DNA from: Clitoria ternatea
Lineage: Eukaryota; Streptophyta; Magnoliopsida; Fabales; Fabaceae
Reading direction: 5' to 3'
Length of the DNA: 64,000 bases
Assembly (NCBI GenBank): GCA_037962975.1
Contig: CM075674.1
Span: forward strand, 36,656,501 to 36,720,500
Shown: piece by piece, positions 12,056 through 24,002 of the stretch
How the letters are laid out: every line of letters begins with the position of its first letter
Position numbering within the stretch: position 1 is the stretch's first letter
Notes under the pieces: model-generated
The model's database searches: none
The model's input: the letters and a program-made list of their open reading frames with translations, nothing else
What the model was told of the DNA's origin: nothing
Made by a program: the position numbers and the translations under genes

Positions 12056-12637
12056 TTGCTCAGGTAAGAATAATATGTTTCTAAGTGTGAGAAAGTGGTG
12101 ATGATTCCGAGCGAGGAAAAAGAATATAATTCCAAGTAAAACTCTTTCTGGGAGAAAGAACTACTGAGTGAAGTGAAGTTATGATGTTCCGAATGAAACA
12201 TCACTAAGAGAGTAATTACTAAGTTAAGGAAACTGTGTCCGAATGTGACACTTGTGCGTAAGGTGAAATCCGAGTGAAAGTCTTCGGGTGAGACGTTTCT
12301 GAATGGGTCATTCCAAGAATGGTACTGCTGAATAAGAAAAGCTTGAATTTGAATATGTGCTTCTCAGGCTGAAGAATTTCCGAATAAAGACCGATTATAA
12401 TACTTCTGAGTCGTGTGACTTTTCGGGTGAAGTGTCTCGGAGTGTGACACTTCCGAGTGTAATGGCACCGAGTGTAACGGTTCCAAATGGAAAGGTGTCG
12501 AAGTGTGAAATTTCTTAAGTCCGTGTGATATGCCACCGATTAATCTTTTTCCATGGGAAAAGTACTTCTGAACGGAAGTGGAACTTTGAATGAGTAAATT
12601 TCCGAGCAAATGGCTCCCGAGGGGGAGTAGATATCCG
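12056..12637 (+). repeat. CCGAGTG-rich LTR-type sequence, probable 3' LTR fragment
   Basis: Same motif style as 8340-9060 (TTCCGAGTGA, GGGTGAAG and others). It abuts the reverse transcriptase relic directly, which implies deletion of the rest of pol and of the LTR start. It stops at about 12,637. Confidence 0.5.
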
Positions 12638-12740
12638 AGAGGTTGGTCAAATGAAAAAACATCTTAATGTCCATGAATTTATTTAAAAGTTAACTTCTTA
12701 ATGTCCGTTTGATAATCATTCACTAGTGGAAAAAATGGAT

Positions 12741-13290
12741 ATAATCACGGTTAAAAAAGGCCTTTATTCACGGTTAAAGAACCGTGGTTGTTGCATCCGT
12801 GGTAGTAGATGATGGTCTTTAACCACGGTTAACAACCGTGGTAATAAATCACATCTAACCACGGTTAAGAACAACTGTGAATATAACTTACTATTTATAT
12901 TCACGGTTATCGAGCACAACCGTGAATATAAGAACTGAAAGGTGTCAGTTACATCCACTTATATTCACGGTTATGATGGACAACCGTGGATATATATACA
13001 TTTTATCCACTTGTCCATCATAACCGTGAATATAAGTATTAAAAGGTGACTACTTATATTCACGGTTATTATGGACAACCGGGGATAAAATGTATCTATA
13101 TCCACGGTTGTCCATCATAACCGTGAATATAAGTAGTTTGTAACTGAAACCTTTTAATACTTATATTCACGGTTATGATGGACAACCGTGGATAAAATAT
13201 ATCTATATCCACGGTTATGGTAGTAACCGTGGATAAATATAGTCTATATTCACGGTTGTTGCCATAACCGTGAATAAATACTGAGGTTTT
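12741..13290. repeat. left subterminal repeats of CACTA 1
   Basis: About ten alternating direct and inverted copies of TATATTCACGGTT and AACCGTGGATATA with short spacers such as ATGATGGACA. In En/Spm such subterminal motifs are bound by the TNPA protein. The role here is inferred. Confidence 0.85.
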
Positions 13291-13534
13291 TTTTTAAAAT
13301 GGATTCTGTTTTATCATTTCCCAACCCTGCATTCAGACAACCAGTACAGTATACAGTATGCCACAGCAACACTATATCAAAAGAATGGTATGTATATATA
13401 TAACAATTTATTTTCTATATCAATTCATAACAACCTAAAAAATGAAAGTATATACAATTAAGTTGAATGTAATCTAATAAAAGTAAACCCTAAATCCTAC
13501 TAGATATATATATAAAAGAATAAAGATCCTATAT
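13291..13534. other. non-coding spacer, 3' side of gene 2
   Basis: AT-rich sequence between the subterminal repeats and the stop codon of the protease-bearing gene. It would hold that gene's 3' untranslated region and polyadenylation site. Confidence 0.5.
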
Positions 13535-16500
13535 CTAGCTTTGCCTAACTTCAATGAAGTGTGAGGCCCATTGCCTTCTAACATCATCTACAAGTTCCTT
13601 TGGGAAAAATGACCGGTCATTAAAGTACTGTAAACAATGCACAAAACAATTAGAACAAAAGCTTTATTTATTACATGAAATTGATGAAATTGGTAGAAAA
13701 GTAGTCCAAATGATGAGACTTACCTCTATCCATCCATCTACTAAATGATGTTGGACAATGGTCAGCATAGTGTGCATGATGAAATAGCCACACTTGTAGG
13801 TACCCTTCTGCCGGTAAGACTACAATGGACATATAGTATAGAATAAGTGAATTCGTAACTTAAAAAATATGTACTGAAGATTTGAATGAATACGATTGAC
13901 TTACTTTTGGGTACACCCATACAACTGTTTTTCCTTTGGGCTTGTTTCCAATCAGTAGATTGTATCCAACCACCGCCCTGCGTCAAACAAAACACAAGAT
14001 AAGTTAGAATTGTATAGTTCTAAAAATGATGTAATCGAATTTGTGGTTATTTTTTAGGGATGAACTTACCAGTATACTATATCTTTCAGGTCTTGTGGAG
14101 CTGTCCGATGCAAACTATCAAAGTACAGAGCAAGATAGTCCTTCGGACAGATCACCAGAAGCGTCCAGTGAGCCCTGCAGTTACCAGTGATAAGTGGGAC
14201 TTCAAAATGCAAAAATTCATGACAATAATTATGGAATAGAATATTACCCTTTATGATAGGGGCCCATGTATATAGGCTTCCCAGACTCAAACATCCAATT
14301 CTGGATGTATGTCTGGGTGTTCTACGAGGTGTTTCCTTGCCTCTGTATGAGAAAGGGCTCTAAGAAACCGTAAGTTCCTTGGAAACCTAAGTCCACACAG
14401 AGTTTTGCCAGAAACCTAAACAAATTAAGACATGGTTAGCGACAAATAACTTGTATAATGAAAAAATTGGACGAAACAAGGATATACTTACAGCTCCCAC
14501 AACTGAAAGATGGAGTCGTTCAGCATCGACGTCCCCGAAATAATGTCACACATGTCAGAATGTGTAACGTAAACTGGAAAATCACTGGGACGGCCGAACA
14601 CTAGTGGCTGCCATGGGACCTGAACAGTGTCGTCTCCTTGCTCATACCCGATGCGCTATAGCATCCGGATGGGATCCTTGGCCGGGTCTGGCTTCTTCAA
14701 TGGCTGTTCCTGTTGAACAATTGACAACCATCACATTTTGTACCATAATTGACAAGGAAATAAAGCTAGTTAGTGTTTAGGGTTTTTACCTGTCCAGGGG
14801 CAATCACCAGAAGTCTGTTGGGCCACATCAAAAAGTGGCCCACCGCCTGACCGACGGTCTTCACCTCCTGAGTTGCTACTGGCACAGCAGCATCCTTCTC
14901 GAGGACGAGCACAACCGAGACCCTGGACATACCATCAGGTAATGTCTGATGGTGAACCACATGGCCTAAGTTGTACACCATACCAGTGGCAACTGGCTCC
15001 TCCGACCCGTCAATGAACAGGTCACATTGACGGGTGTCTGGTGGCTCGACCCCGTCATCGTTAGGGTCAGCCGCAGCGCACGACCCCTTAGTGATAACCT
15101 TCTGTACCTACATATTTACACATCAAGCAGAAGTTATTCAACAATGAAATAAAGTGATTACAAACAATAAAATTGAGGAAATTAAATAAAGAATCTAACC
15201 TGTGGGTTGCTAGCTGGTGCAGTAGTCTCCTGGTAGTGGCTGAGTGAGGCCTTCATCTTCTCCCTAAATCGGGCCATCTCCTGGTGGAGCCTAGATATCT
15301 CCTCCTGGTACTCAGCCTTCACAACAGCCACCTTCTGCTCCACCATTTGCTCAAGGGATGGGGCAGGGTCGGGAGCACCGTAATAGGCGCGGAGGCCTGT
15401 GAAATGTGAATGATTAGCCCATAATTATTTAACAGATAATAAAATGAAAGCATAGAGTTAGTTAGCACTTACCTACACCTCGACGAATAGCATGCACTCG
15501 GCCTGGGTGCTCTGGCCTGCCGATGGCGGTAGTCAAAATATCCTCCCGTCCATGGGCTACGAAAGACCCTTGGGTTGGTTGCTCAACCAAGGAATCCTGA
15601 AACCAAACAAGTTAGTATTCACTTCCTTCACGTAAACTGAAAAACAGACACTGATATAAAGGGGAATACTTGCTATCCGTGAGGCAACCTCCTGAGCCTG
15701 TGAGGAAGTGTATTCCCCACTCTTCTTGATCCTAGCCCGCTTCTATTTGTCGTGTCGTGCAGGTGGGGAAGGGGGATCCACAATACCAGTGTCAGTCTGA
15801 CACTGACTCAGCCTCTCCTGTGCCAGCCGCTCCTCCAACCTACGGTAACCCCCACGTGACAGTGTGTGTGGGCAGTCATTTAGCTTCCTAGTCTCCTTGG
15901 CTTTCTTTCTGGTCTCCTACAACAAGAAAAAAAATATTCACAGTTAGCCGTATAAATTATACATAATTTAATCATCTAAAAACCAATGTACCTGAAACTC
16001 GGCAGAATGTCTAGATGCAACAAAAGCATCCCAGGTCTCCTGATCGATGAATGGATATTTCTCTCCAGGGAACTTTCCTTGGTCGTCCCCGAATACATAC
16101 CTACAATGAAAGGTACATTAAAACTAAGGATTGGTACAATTTGGTGAAGCGTTGATTAAGAATTTAAAGTTTAATATACCTCATGGTGAGTATGGATTTG
16201 AACGACCTCCATCGCTCAGCCATGATACCGAGGACCTTCCTCCTCGCTATGTCGGAAGATGGTATGTCAAAAGAATCCTACATGAAAGGAGTTAGTCCAT
16301 AAAGGAGTCCTTATTAAGAGTTACATGAAATAATACACTAAAATAAAACTTAAATAATATCTAAGTTACCAGAACATCACTCCATAGCTGGTTCTTCACC
16401 ACCTTCTCGACACTATCCCAGTCGGGGATAATGATGGACACCTTCGACCGTACCACAACCCCCAGATAACTGCTCAACTTCGTGGCATGCGGTCCACTGA

Positions 16501-16654
16501 ATATACCGGTGTTGACATCCATCTCAACAACTATCCTCTCTCCCCGGTGACGCCTACATGCGACGTCTGGCATCCGGGTAACACCTCTACTCTTCTGAGC
16601 AGAGGAACCACTGGCCTGTGAGTCGGACCTGGATCGTCCATCCTGGTCAGCCAT
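13535..16654 (-). pseudogene. CACTA 1 gene 2: TNPA-like protein with C-terminal Ulp1 protease domain
   Basis: Start chosen at MADQDGRSRSDSQAS (16,654). Canonical splice sites give about 13 exons: 16654-16370, 16277-16180, 16100-15992, 15916-15670, 15596-15473, 15396-15200, 15108-14790, 14709-14492, 14415-14248, 14174-14070, 13977-13915, 13807-13724 and 13627-13535 (stop). The N-terminal half is a plant transposase-24/TNPA-like region with a coiled coil (15,200-15,396). Exon 7 resembles a transposon-linked domain of the DUF8039 kind. The last exons form a C48/Ulp1 cysteine protease with HWTLLVI (His), LYFDSLH (Asp) and KCGYFIM (Cys at 13,790-13,792). TAG stops at 15,743, 14,656 and 14,322 disable it. 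Ulp1-type proteases cleave SUMO-like tags; the transposon role is unknown. Confidence 0.8.
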
Positions 16655-16768
16655 GAGTATCTGTCCAAACAAGGAAAAAAACTGTCAAATATTTAATATA
16701 ACATTTAAAACAACGAATAACTAATATAACATATAATTCAATGAATCACCAACAAGATTAATACCCTA

Positions 16769-19700
16769 TTAAGATGAAATATTTTCCCACAAGCCCTCAT
16801 GGTGGTCATGACGACTGGCAACTACATCATCTATGTCATGTTCCACGATAGATGTTGGAATACGTGTTGTAGTTGATGGAATGTCCACAATATCAAGATT
16901 GGGGTCTCCAATGTGTCTACCTTGGATAACAATTGACCACCGTTTGTCAGCTGGGTCAGCCACATAAAAAACTTGCTTCACCTGCGTTGCCATTATGAAT
17001 GGTTCGTCCTTATGCCCTATCTTGTTGAGGTCCACCAACGTAACTCCTAAATCATCAGTTGTGACACTGTTCTTATTGTCAACCCATTTGCATTTAAACA
17101 CAGGAACAGTGAAGGGACCGTAATCAACTTCCCATATATCTTCAATCACACCAAAGTAGCATGACTCGGCCATCACAGGGTTGTTGTCCTTTGCAGTTGA
17201 GAAATGCATTGACTGAGCCACAACCATCACTCCACTGTTTTGATTTGTACTCTTTTCATCCTGTGTCCTTGTATAAAACGAATAGTTGTTTATGTCATAC
17301 CCACAAAAGGTGAGTACATCAAAGTTCGGGCCCTGTGCTAGTCGATGTAATGTCGAGGATACAGATGCATCTTTCAGGACGGTCTTTTGGAACCACTGCA
17401 TGAAACTCTTGTTGTGTTCATTCAACAACCACTTTTCAGTCATTTTAGGGTTGGTTTTCTTGACTAGCTCCTTGTGTGTGGCTAGATACGGTTGCACGTC
17501 GTCCGTGTTGTTTAAAATATACAAGTGTGCCTGAAGGACATCAGCACGTGGCATGCTCTTCACTTTTTTTCCAATCGTTCCTTTCCCATCCAATCTCCCT
17601 TCATGATGAGTCGTTGGAATACCAATGCTTGTAGCATGTGACATGTATTCAGTGCAAAACTCAATTGCTTCCTCTGCAATATATCCTTCCACAATTGAAG
17701 CTTCGGGATGATGTTGGTTCTTCATATACCCTTTCAATATCTTCATATATGGCTCAACGGGATACATCCACCGTAAGAACACTGGACCACACCAACGGAC
17801 CTCTCTCACCAAATGGATGATTAAGTGGACCATTATGTCAAAAAAAGAGGGCGGGAAATACATTTCAAGCTGACATAATATAAGTGATGCTTCCTGTTCC
17901 AACACATCCAATTCGCCGGGCACGATTACCTTGCAACATATGGAATTGAAAAACATACACAACCTTGTTATGACATTTCTCACATTTTTAGGAAGAATGT
18001 CACGAATGGCGATAGGCAGAAACTGCTGCATCAACATGTGACAATCGTGAGACTTCAACCCAACTAACTTCAAATCTTTCATGGAAACACAAGACTTGAT
18101 GTTGGAGCCATAACCAGACGGAACTTTCACACTTTGTAACGATTCACACAGACTTTGCTTTTCTTTTCTGGATAACGTATGACATACTGGAGGCAAATAT
18201 GTTCTTTTGCCCTTTGATTGTGGATGCAAATCCTGACGTATACCCATCAACTCTAAGTCGATACGCGAGTTTAGGCCATCCTTAGTCTTCCCGGATATGT
18301 TTAAGAGTGTACCAACTAAACTGTCGCACACATTCTTCTCCACATGCATTACATCAATGCAGTGTCTTACATCAAGCTCCCTCTAATATGGCAGGTCAAA
18401 AAACACTGACCTTTTCTTCCAGTTGTTTTGTGTCAGGTGCTGTTTTTCACACTTACCAAATTGCACGTTGACGTCCTTCACCTTTTCATATGCCTGGCGA
18501 CCAGATAGTGGTGGAGGAGCCATTTCAAAATCTTGGGCACCGTTAAACGACTTCTTCAACCTTCGAAACGGATGATTCGCTTTAAGAAACCTTCGATGTC
18601 GAAGATAAACATTTTTCCTGCCATGATGCAACCGCACAGAACTAGTCCCCTCCTCACACACTGGACAAGCTTTATGACCCTTCACACTGTACCCAGATAA
18701 GTTACTATACGCTGGAAAGTCATTGATTGTGCAAAATAGCATGGCACGCAATTTGAATGATCGCCCGGTAAACCCATCAAACACTTCAACCCCGTCTTCC
18801 CACAACCTTTTGAGGTCTTCAACCAATGGAGTTAAATATACATCAATGTCGTTCCCCGGTTGTCGTGGACCAGAAATCATCATTGATAACATCACATATT
18901 TTCGCTTCATGCACAACCATGGCGGCAAGTTGTAAACAAACAACAAAACAGGCCACGAACTATGGTTTGTGCTCAGGTTCCCAAACGGGTTCACGCCGTC
19001 TGTGGCTAGTGCAAGCCTAACATTTCTTGGTTCATTGGCAAATTCTGGAAAAATCCTATCCATTTTCTTCTATTGCGACCCATCGGCCGGATGCCTAAGT
19101 AATCCATCAACAACCCTCTTATCAGCATGCCATCTCATAAGTTTTGCATCATCTGCATTGGCAAACAGACGCTTTAGTCTTGGAACTATAGGTAGATACC
19201 ACAACACCTTTGCAGGAGACCCTTTAGTGCATACCTCATCAGAATCCGCCTCTTTCTTCTTATACCGTGACACCCCACATCTAGGACATCGATGCAGCAT
19301 TTCTAACTCACCCCGGAATAATACACAATCATTTGGGCATGCATGTATTTTCTCATACCCCAAACCCATAGGACACAACACCTTTTTGGCCTCATAGTTA
19401 CGATTCGGCAAGGTGTTTCCAGCTGGGAGCATTTCTTTCAACAACTTTAATAAGTCAGTGAAACTTTTATCCGTCCACCCGTTTATGACCTTCAAATTAA
19501 ACAATCGCAAAACTGCTGATAACCTCGTGAAATTGAGTCAGTTTGGATACAACGGCTGCTCAGAGTCCTCACACAGAGTTGTATATACATGAGCTTTATT
19601 AAAACCTTCTACCCCTACATCACGGATCATATCCTCGAGTCGGTCATCCATGTCGACATCGTTGTCATGCATCGAGCTTCGATTTTTAGTCTGAGAGCTG

Positions 19701-19948
19701 TTACTTGGCACCACCACATCTTCACCATGCCATATCCAACGCGTATAACTATGTAGAAAACCGTCACACAGTAGATGTTCTCGCACCTCTTCCAAGTCTA
19801 CCCGACGCAGGTTGAAGCATTTAACACAAGGGCAAAAATACTTTCCATTCACCCCCACTGCATTCCTCGCTACGAATTCTATAAATGATTCAACTCCCCC
19901 CTCGTACTCCAGACTTAGGCGTGATGCAGTTATCCAACTCCGATCCAT
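16769..19948 (-). pseudogene. CACTA 1 gene 1: TNPD-type transposase, three nonsense codons
   Basis: One continuous reading frame of about 1060 codons from MDRSWITASRL (19,948) to WENISS (16,769), broken only by TGA at 19,538, TAG at 19,070 and TAG at 18,383. Order: transposase-associated domain (residues about 3-75, with CPCVKCFN), transposase_21 core (about 200-530, with CPRCGVSRY, TDGVNPFG and HCIDVMHVEKNV), DUF4218 (about 640-755) and DUF4216 (about 925-1005, YFGVIEDIWEVDY). By family comparison two stops replace tryptophan and one a cysteine. An intact protein would cut the CACTA ends. The stops make this copy non-autonomous. Confidence 0.93.
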
Positions 19949-20017
19949 ACCAACTGTTTACAAGGTGTTATGATCAACCTCACTTTTTATACGAAGGTGG
20001 TGGTCCTATACCCATTC

Positions 20018-20272
20018 AGCATGACAATTGTTTTTATACGTCATTCATATATACAGGTTAGGACTTATTTTAAAATTTGATGAAATTTCGGCAGCATTTC
20101 GCATTGGTCTCTAAGTACACAAAATGAGAGTGGTCAAATCAAATTCAACCACAACCAAATATGTACCCAGAGAACAACACAAAATGCAAGTTACCGAAAT
20201 TTTATCAAATTTTAAAATAACTCCTAACTTGTACATACTAACAATGACGTATAAAAAATAATTGTTCATCCT
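20018..20272. promoter_or_regulatory. long foldback upstream of CACTA 1 transposase
   Basis: Arms of about 100 bp (20,018-20,120 and 20,160-20,270) pair with each other around a loop of about 40 bp. The left arm contains GAAATTTCGGCAGCATTTCG and the right arm its diverged complement. It begins about 70 bp upstream of the transposase start codon, so it lies in the promoter or 5' leader. The core and the following CTGTCC...GGACAATTCAAGAT stretch recur at the same place in CACTA 2 (38,700-39,000). It may be a regulatory structure or a small-RNA precursor; that is inference. Confidence 0.75.
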
Positions 20273-21629
20273 AAACTGTCCAAACGGACAATTCAAGATT
20301 CAACCCAAACGATGACATTAATTGATTTAATGACCATTTGTGTCGAATCTCAAACGGGGAACTACGGTTCACTCATATGCACAACAACTTTCATACTAGT
20401 TAACAACCACACACATACAACAGCAATAAACATAACATATAAGAGCAACCAACAATAACAGAAATAAAATGGATAATAATTTAGTTAACTTTTTTCCTAA
20501 ATTAGTATGATGTTTTTAATTTGTGTTATTTTGAAGTAGAAGTATGGTGTTGGAGTATGGATTATGGATTATGGATTATGATGTTGGTTTATAATGCAGG
20601 TTCAAACTTTAGACTTTTATTTAGTAATTAATATGATATTTTTAAATTCTATTATTTTCAAGTAGAACTATGGTGTTAGATGATGGATTATGGATTGTGA
20701 GAATTGAGATTTGTACTTTTATTTTATGAATTACGGCTTATGGACATGGTGTTGAATTTAGTTAAATTCTACTTAAGAAGAACAATATAAGTTTTAGGAG
20801 AATAGTAATCTCAACCATTTAGAACTTTTCAATTTAGGGAGTACATTTTAACCAAAAGAGGTATCTTATAATATTTCTAAAGTTCATACACCCAATTTAA
20901 ACTTACAACTACAAATCAATAGGTTGGTTCATCCAAAGATTGTTAATGTAACTAGTTATCCTATGAATATAAGGCTTCCATCTTAATTTTCTAGAATATA
21001 TAGGTGATAAATTTTCACTGTTGCAAAATCGATTATCTGTGATATATAAATAGAGTTTAAACCTGGTAATTTTCTCTATAACTTAAGCTTTTGAACCAAT
21101 AACTATCGTGTCACAGGAAACAAGGAATCAAATTATTATGTACCAACAGAGAAAGAATCAATAATTGAACAATGAAATTATTATGTACTTACGACCTAAC
21201 AAAACAGGACCATTCATAAACAACACAAAATAACAAACAGAGGAAGAAGAAGTGTTCGTCGCTGCTCCTACGCCGGGTGACCTCCGTGCAGGCCATCCAA
21301 CAAATATAGATACAGAGGTAACATTAACAATGAAAAGACACACACAGAGGTAACATTGGTTCAGCTTTTACTACATACGCATTTTAATGGGGGGTTCAGG
21401 GAACAGAGGGTTCTTAACAGCAAGTGACCGAATGACAAACACGCATGACAATAGGGGTTCAGGGAACCTACCTGAATGAAGAAAGGAAGAAGATGCTGAA
21501 CAGAGAGAAGGGCACGAAGCTCAGGGCACGAAGCTCAGAGAGAATGGAGAAGACGACAACCAACGCGCAGAAGAAGAGAAAGTGAAAAAAGAGTGAAAGG
21601 CGCGGCTTTTGAAGTTTCAGAAAGGATGT
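20273..21629. other. CACTA 1 upstream region, no coding sequence seen
   Basis: Mostly AT-rich. A short TGGATTATGGATTA tandem lies near 20,560-20,580, and a purine-rich GAGAGAAGGGCACGAAGC stretch with a direct duplication lies at about 21,500-21,540. The latter resembles the 5' leader of the transposase transcript, running leftward from the right subterminal region. Confidence 0.45.
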
Positions 21630-22062
21630 ATATTCACGGTTCCCCTTTAAACCGTGAATATATTACACATATATTCACGGTTTAACAAACAACCGTGGAT
21701 AAATGTTAACTATATATCCACGGTTATGATCCCAACCGTGGATATATATTGAAATCTATAATCACAGTTATAGAAACAACCGTGGACATACAGTACCCAG
21801 TGATTAAACCCTAAAACCTGAACTATATATCCACGGTTGGAAATACAACCGTGATTATAGATTTCAATATATATCCACGGTTCACATCATAACCGTGATC
21901 GTACCCATGAATATATATTCACGGTTGTGAATACAACCGTCGATATATATTTCAGGTACTATATATCCACGGTTGATTCCTCAACCGTGAATATATATTG
22001 ATGGGTACGTTCACGGTTATGATGTTAACCGTGGATATATAGTTTTCTCTGATTAAAACGTT
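21630..22062. repeat. right subterminal repeats of CACTA 1
   Basis: Alternating copies of TATATTCACGGTT and AACCGTGGATATA in both orientations, matching the left block at 12,741-13,290. They end about 100 bp from the terminal inverted repeat. Confidence 0.85.
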
Positions 22063-22289
22063 CACCTTATAATTTCAAAAATGCCACCGCGCATGTTTTT
22101 ATCACTGATTCTCTTCTACCCGTGAATATATCCCCGTTGTTATATCTAATTTTTGCACTAGTGATTGTAAAAAAAATATCTAATAATTAATATTAACTAT
22201 ACATATTGTTAGAGGTTGGTCAAATGAAAAAACAAGCATTTGATCAATTTTAATTAGAAAATATCAACTAGAAATCAAACAGACCCTTA

Positions 22290-23985
22290 ATTTATTGGTC
22301 AAACAGAGTTTAGCAAGTTTAACCAACCTTAGTATTATATAGAATCAAAGGGACACTATTCTATGGAAAGAAGAAAAGTATAATTTGTTAGTGTTTTTTT
22401 TCCATAAGGCTACTAATTGTGGAAATGGGCCAAGTTGAAATGTGTAGACACTGATATGCTAAACATTTGTCTGTTAATCAGTTATAAAAATAAAATTGTA
22501 AAAATAAAAAAATTTAATAGTTAATATTGATCGTTGTTTGAAATAATTAAATTTTTCATTAAAATCAACAATTTTTTTTTACTGTCAGTGAAACTCTAAC
22601 TTGATAACAACCAAACAAGTATTAAAAGTAGCTCACCTGTGTCCTTTTCCTTTTTGAGAAGGAGGAAAAGGTTTGAATTGATTGGATTTTGAAGATGTTT
22701 AAAAGTTAGTGTATCGAGTTGAGCAGGAAATGGTTATGGTGTTACTTGTCAGCGACCGTGAAGATCATTAGGTGTGGTGTCCTATAACCTTTGCGGTTCT
22801 TTCATTTGGAAAGTGGGCTTTGGGTTGTGTTTCCCTTAAAGTGAACCAATTACAGTATACCAAAAACAAAAGGAACAAAACAATAAAGGTTAACATATGA
22901 TATTTATTTACCAAAAAAAAATGATATTTAATGCTACAAAATATGGTCTGTTTTTATTTTGTACCTATATTTTTTTTTTTGCATTTACAAACTTGAATAT
23001 TTTTTTCCCTTTATTGTGAACTTAAATATATTGATATATACCGTATATGGTTTGAAGGGAAAACAAGGAGGAGAATTAGGAGAGAAATAAATAGATGGAA
23101 AATTTTTTTTTGTTAGTTTGAATAAAAAGGAGAGAGGAGAAGAAAGGAAGAAATGTATTCCAATATAAATTAATTTCTCCCTTATATGGAAATAAATGAG
23201 ATTTATGTTTAAAAAAATAGTAATTTAATACATTATTAAAAATTATAAATGAAGAATAATTTTTTATGTATCAAAATTTATTATAATAAAAAAATTATAT
23301 AAAAATTTCAAAATTTTTATTAGATAATTAATTTATTTTCATCAACCTTTTTTTATTCATTTAAACAAAAACAATTCTTTTCATTTCTCTCTCCTTTATT
23401 TTATCTATCTAAAGAACTTACTTTTCCATCTTGTTTCCACTTCATTTATTTATTTTTCATGTTTTTTTCTTTCCTATTTTTCTCTTCCTATTTCATTTCT
23501 TTGTCCAAACAAAGCATTAATGTTGACATATTAACTTATTTATATGGTTTTGGAATATTCAACTAACTACTAATATATGACTCTGACGGTTAAAGTATAA
23601 TTTTTATCAATTAAAGTTGCTTTTAAAATTGTTAGATAACAAAATTTTGACCTTTTTCACGATAAAAAAATTGTAGTTTAATCGTGCCACATATCAATAG
23701 TCAGTTAGATATTTCATAATTATTTGAACATTAATATATAATTTAGTTTGTCATGTTAACACTTAGAGGATTCAAATTCACATTATGGATTACAGACAAA
23801 ATATTAAATATAAATTAGATATAAAAGGAAAAATATTTTTCAAAAATCAAAACCAAGATATCTCTATTTTATAGAGATAAAACATATTTAAGATAAAAAT
23901 AAATAAATAAAATAGGGATGGGGACAATTTAGAAAGTCATTAATTTTGTCCGAGTAATTTTGTCACAACAAGGTAGCAGAGTAAT
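22290..23985. other. AT-rich intergenic DNA
   Basis: No open frame with a recognisable domain and no terminal repeat found. It is probably old degraded repeat and spacer. Confidence 0.55.
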
Positions 23986-23990
23986 CCTAT

Positions 23991-24002
23991 GTTCTGATAC
24001 CA
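23991..24002 (-). other. possible primer-binding site of a decayed LTR element
   Basis: On the minus strand this reads TGGTATCAGAAC, a near match to the tRNA-Met primer site. No LTR pair or coding relic was found around it, so it may be all that is left of a copia or gypsy element, or chance. Confidence 0.25.

Larger units (their letters stand above)
12721..22163 (-). mobile_element. CACTA element 1, full length, 9.4 kb
   Basis: The left end starts CACTAGTGGAAAAAATGG. The right end read inward is CACTAGTGCAAAAATTAG. The flanks are ATT on both sides (12,718-12,720 and 22,164-22,166), the 3-bp TSD typical of CACTA/En-Spm. Subterminal repeat blocks lie at both ends and two genes on the minus strand between them. 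All the defects I found are single-codon nonsense changes and reading frames are otherwise preserved, so the copy lost coding capacity fairly recently. Confidence 0.93.
12701..22286. mobile_element. small Harbinger-like MITE split by CACTA 1
   Basis: Left end ATGTCCGTTTGAT (12,701) and right end ATCAAACAGACCC (to 22,286) form imperfect terminal inverted repeats flanked by TTA on both sides (12,698-12,700 and 22,287-22,289), the TSD type of PIF/Harbinger MITEs. Without CACTA 1 the element would be only about 140 bp. CACTA 1 sits 20 bp from its left end. The short length and imperfect repeats keep confidence moderate. Confidence 0.4.
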
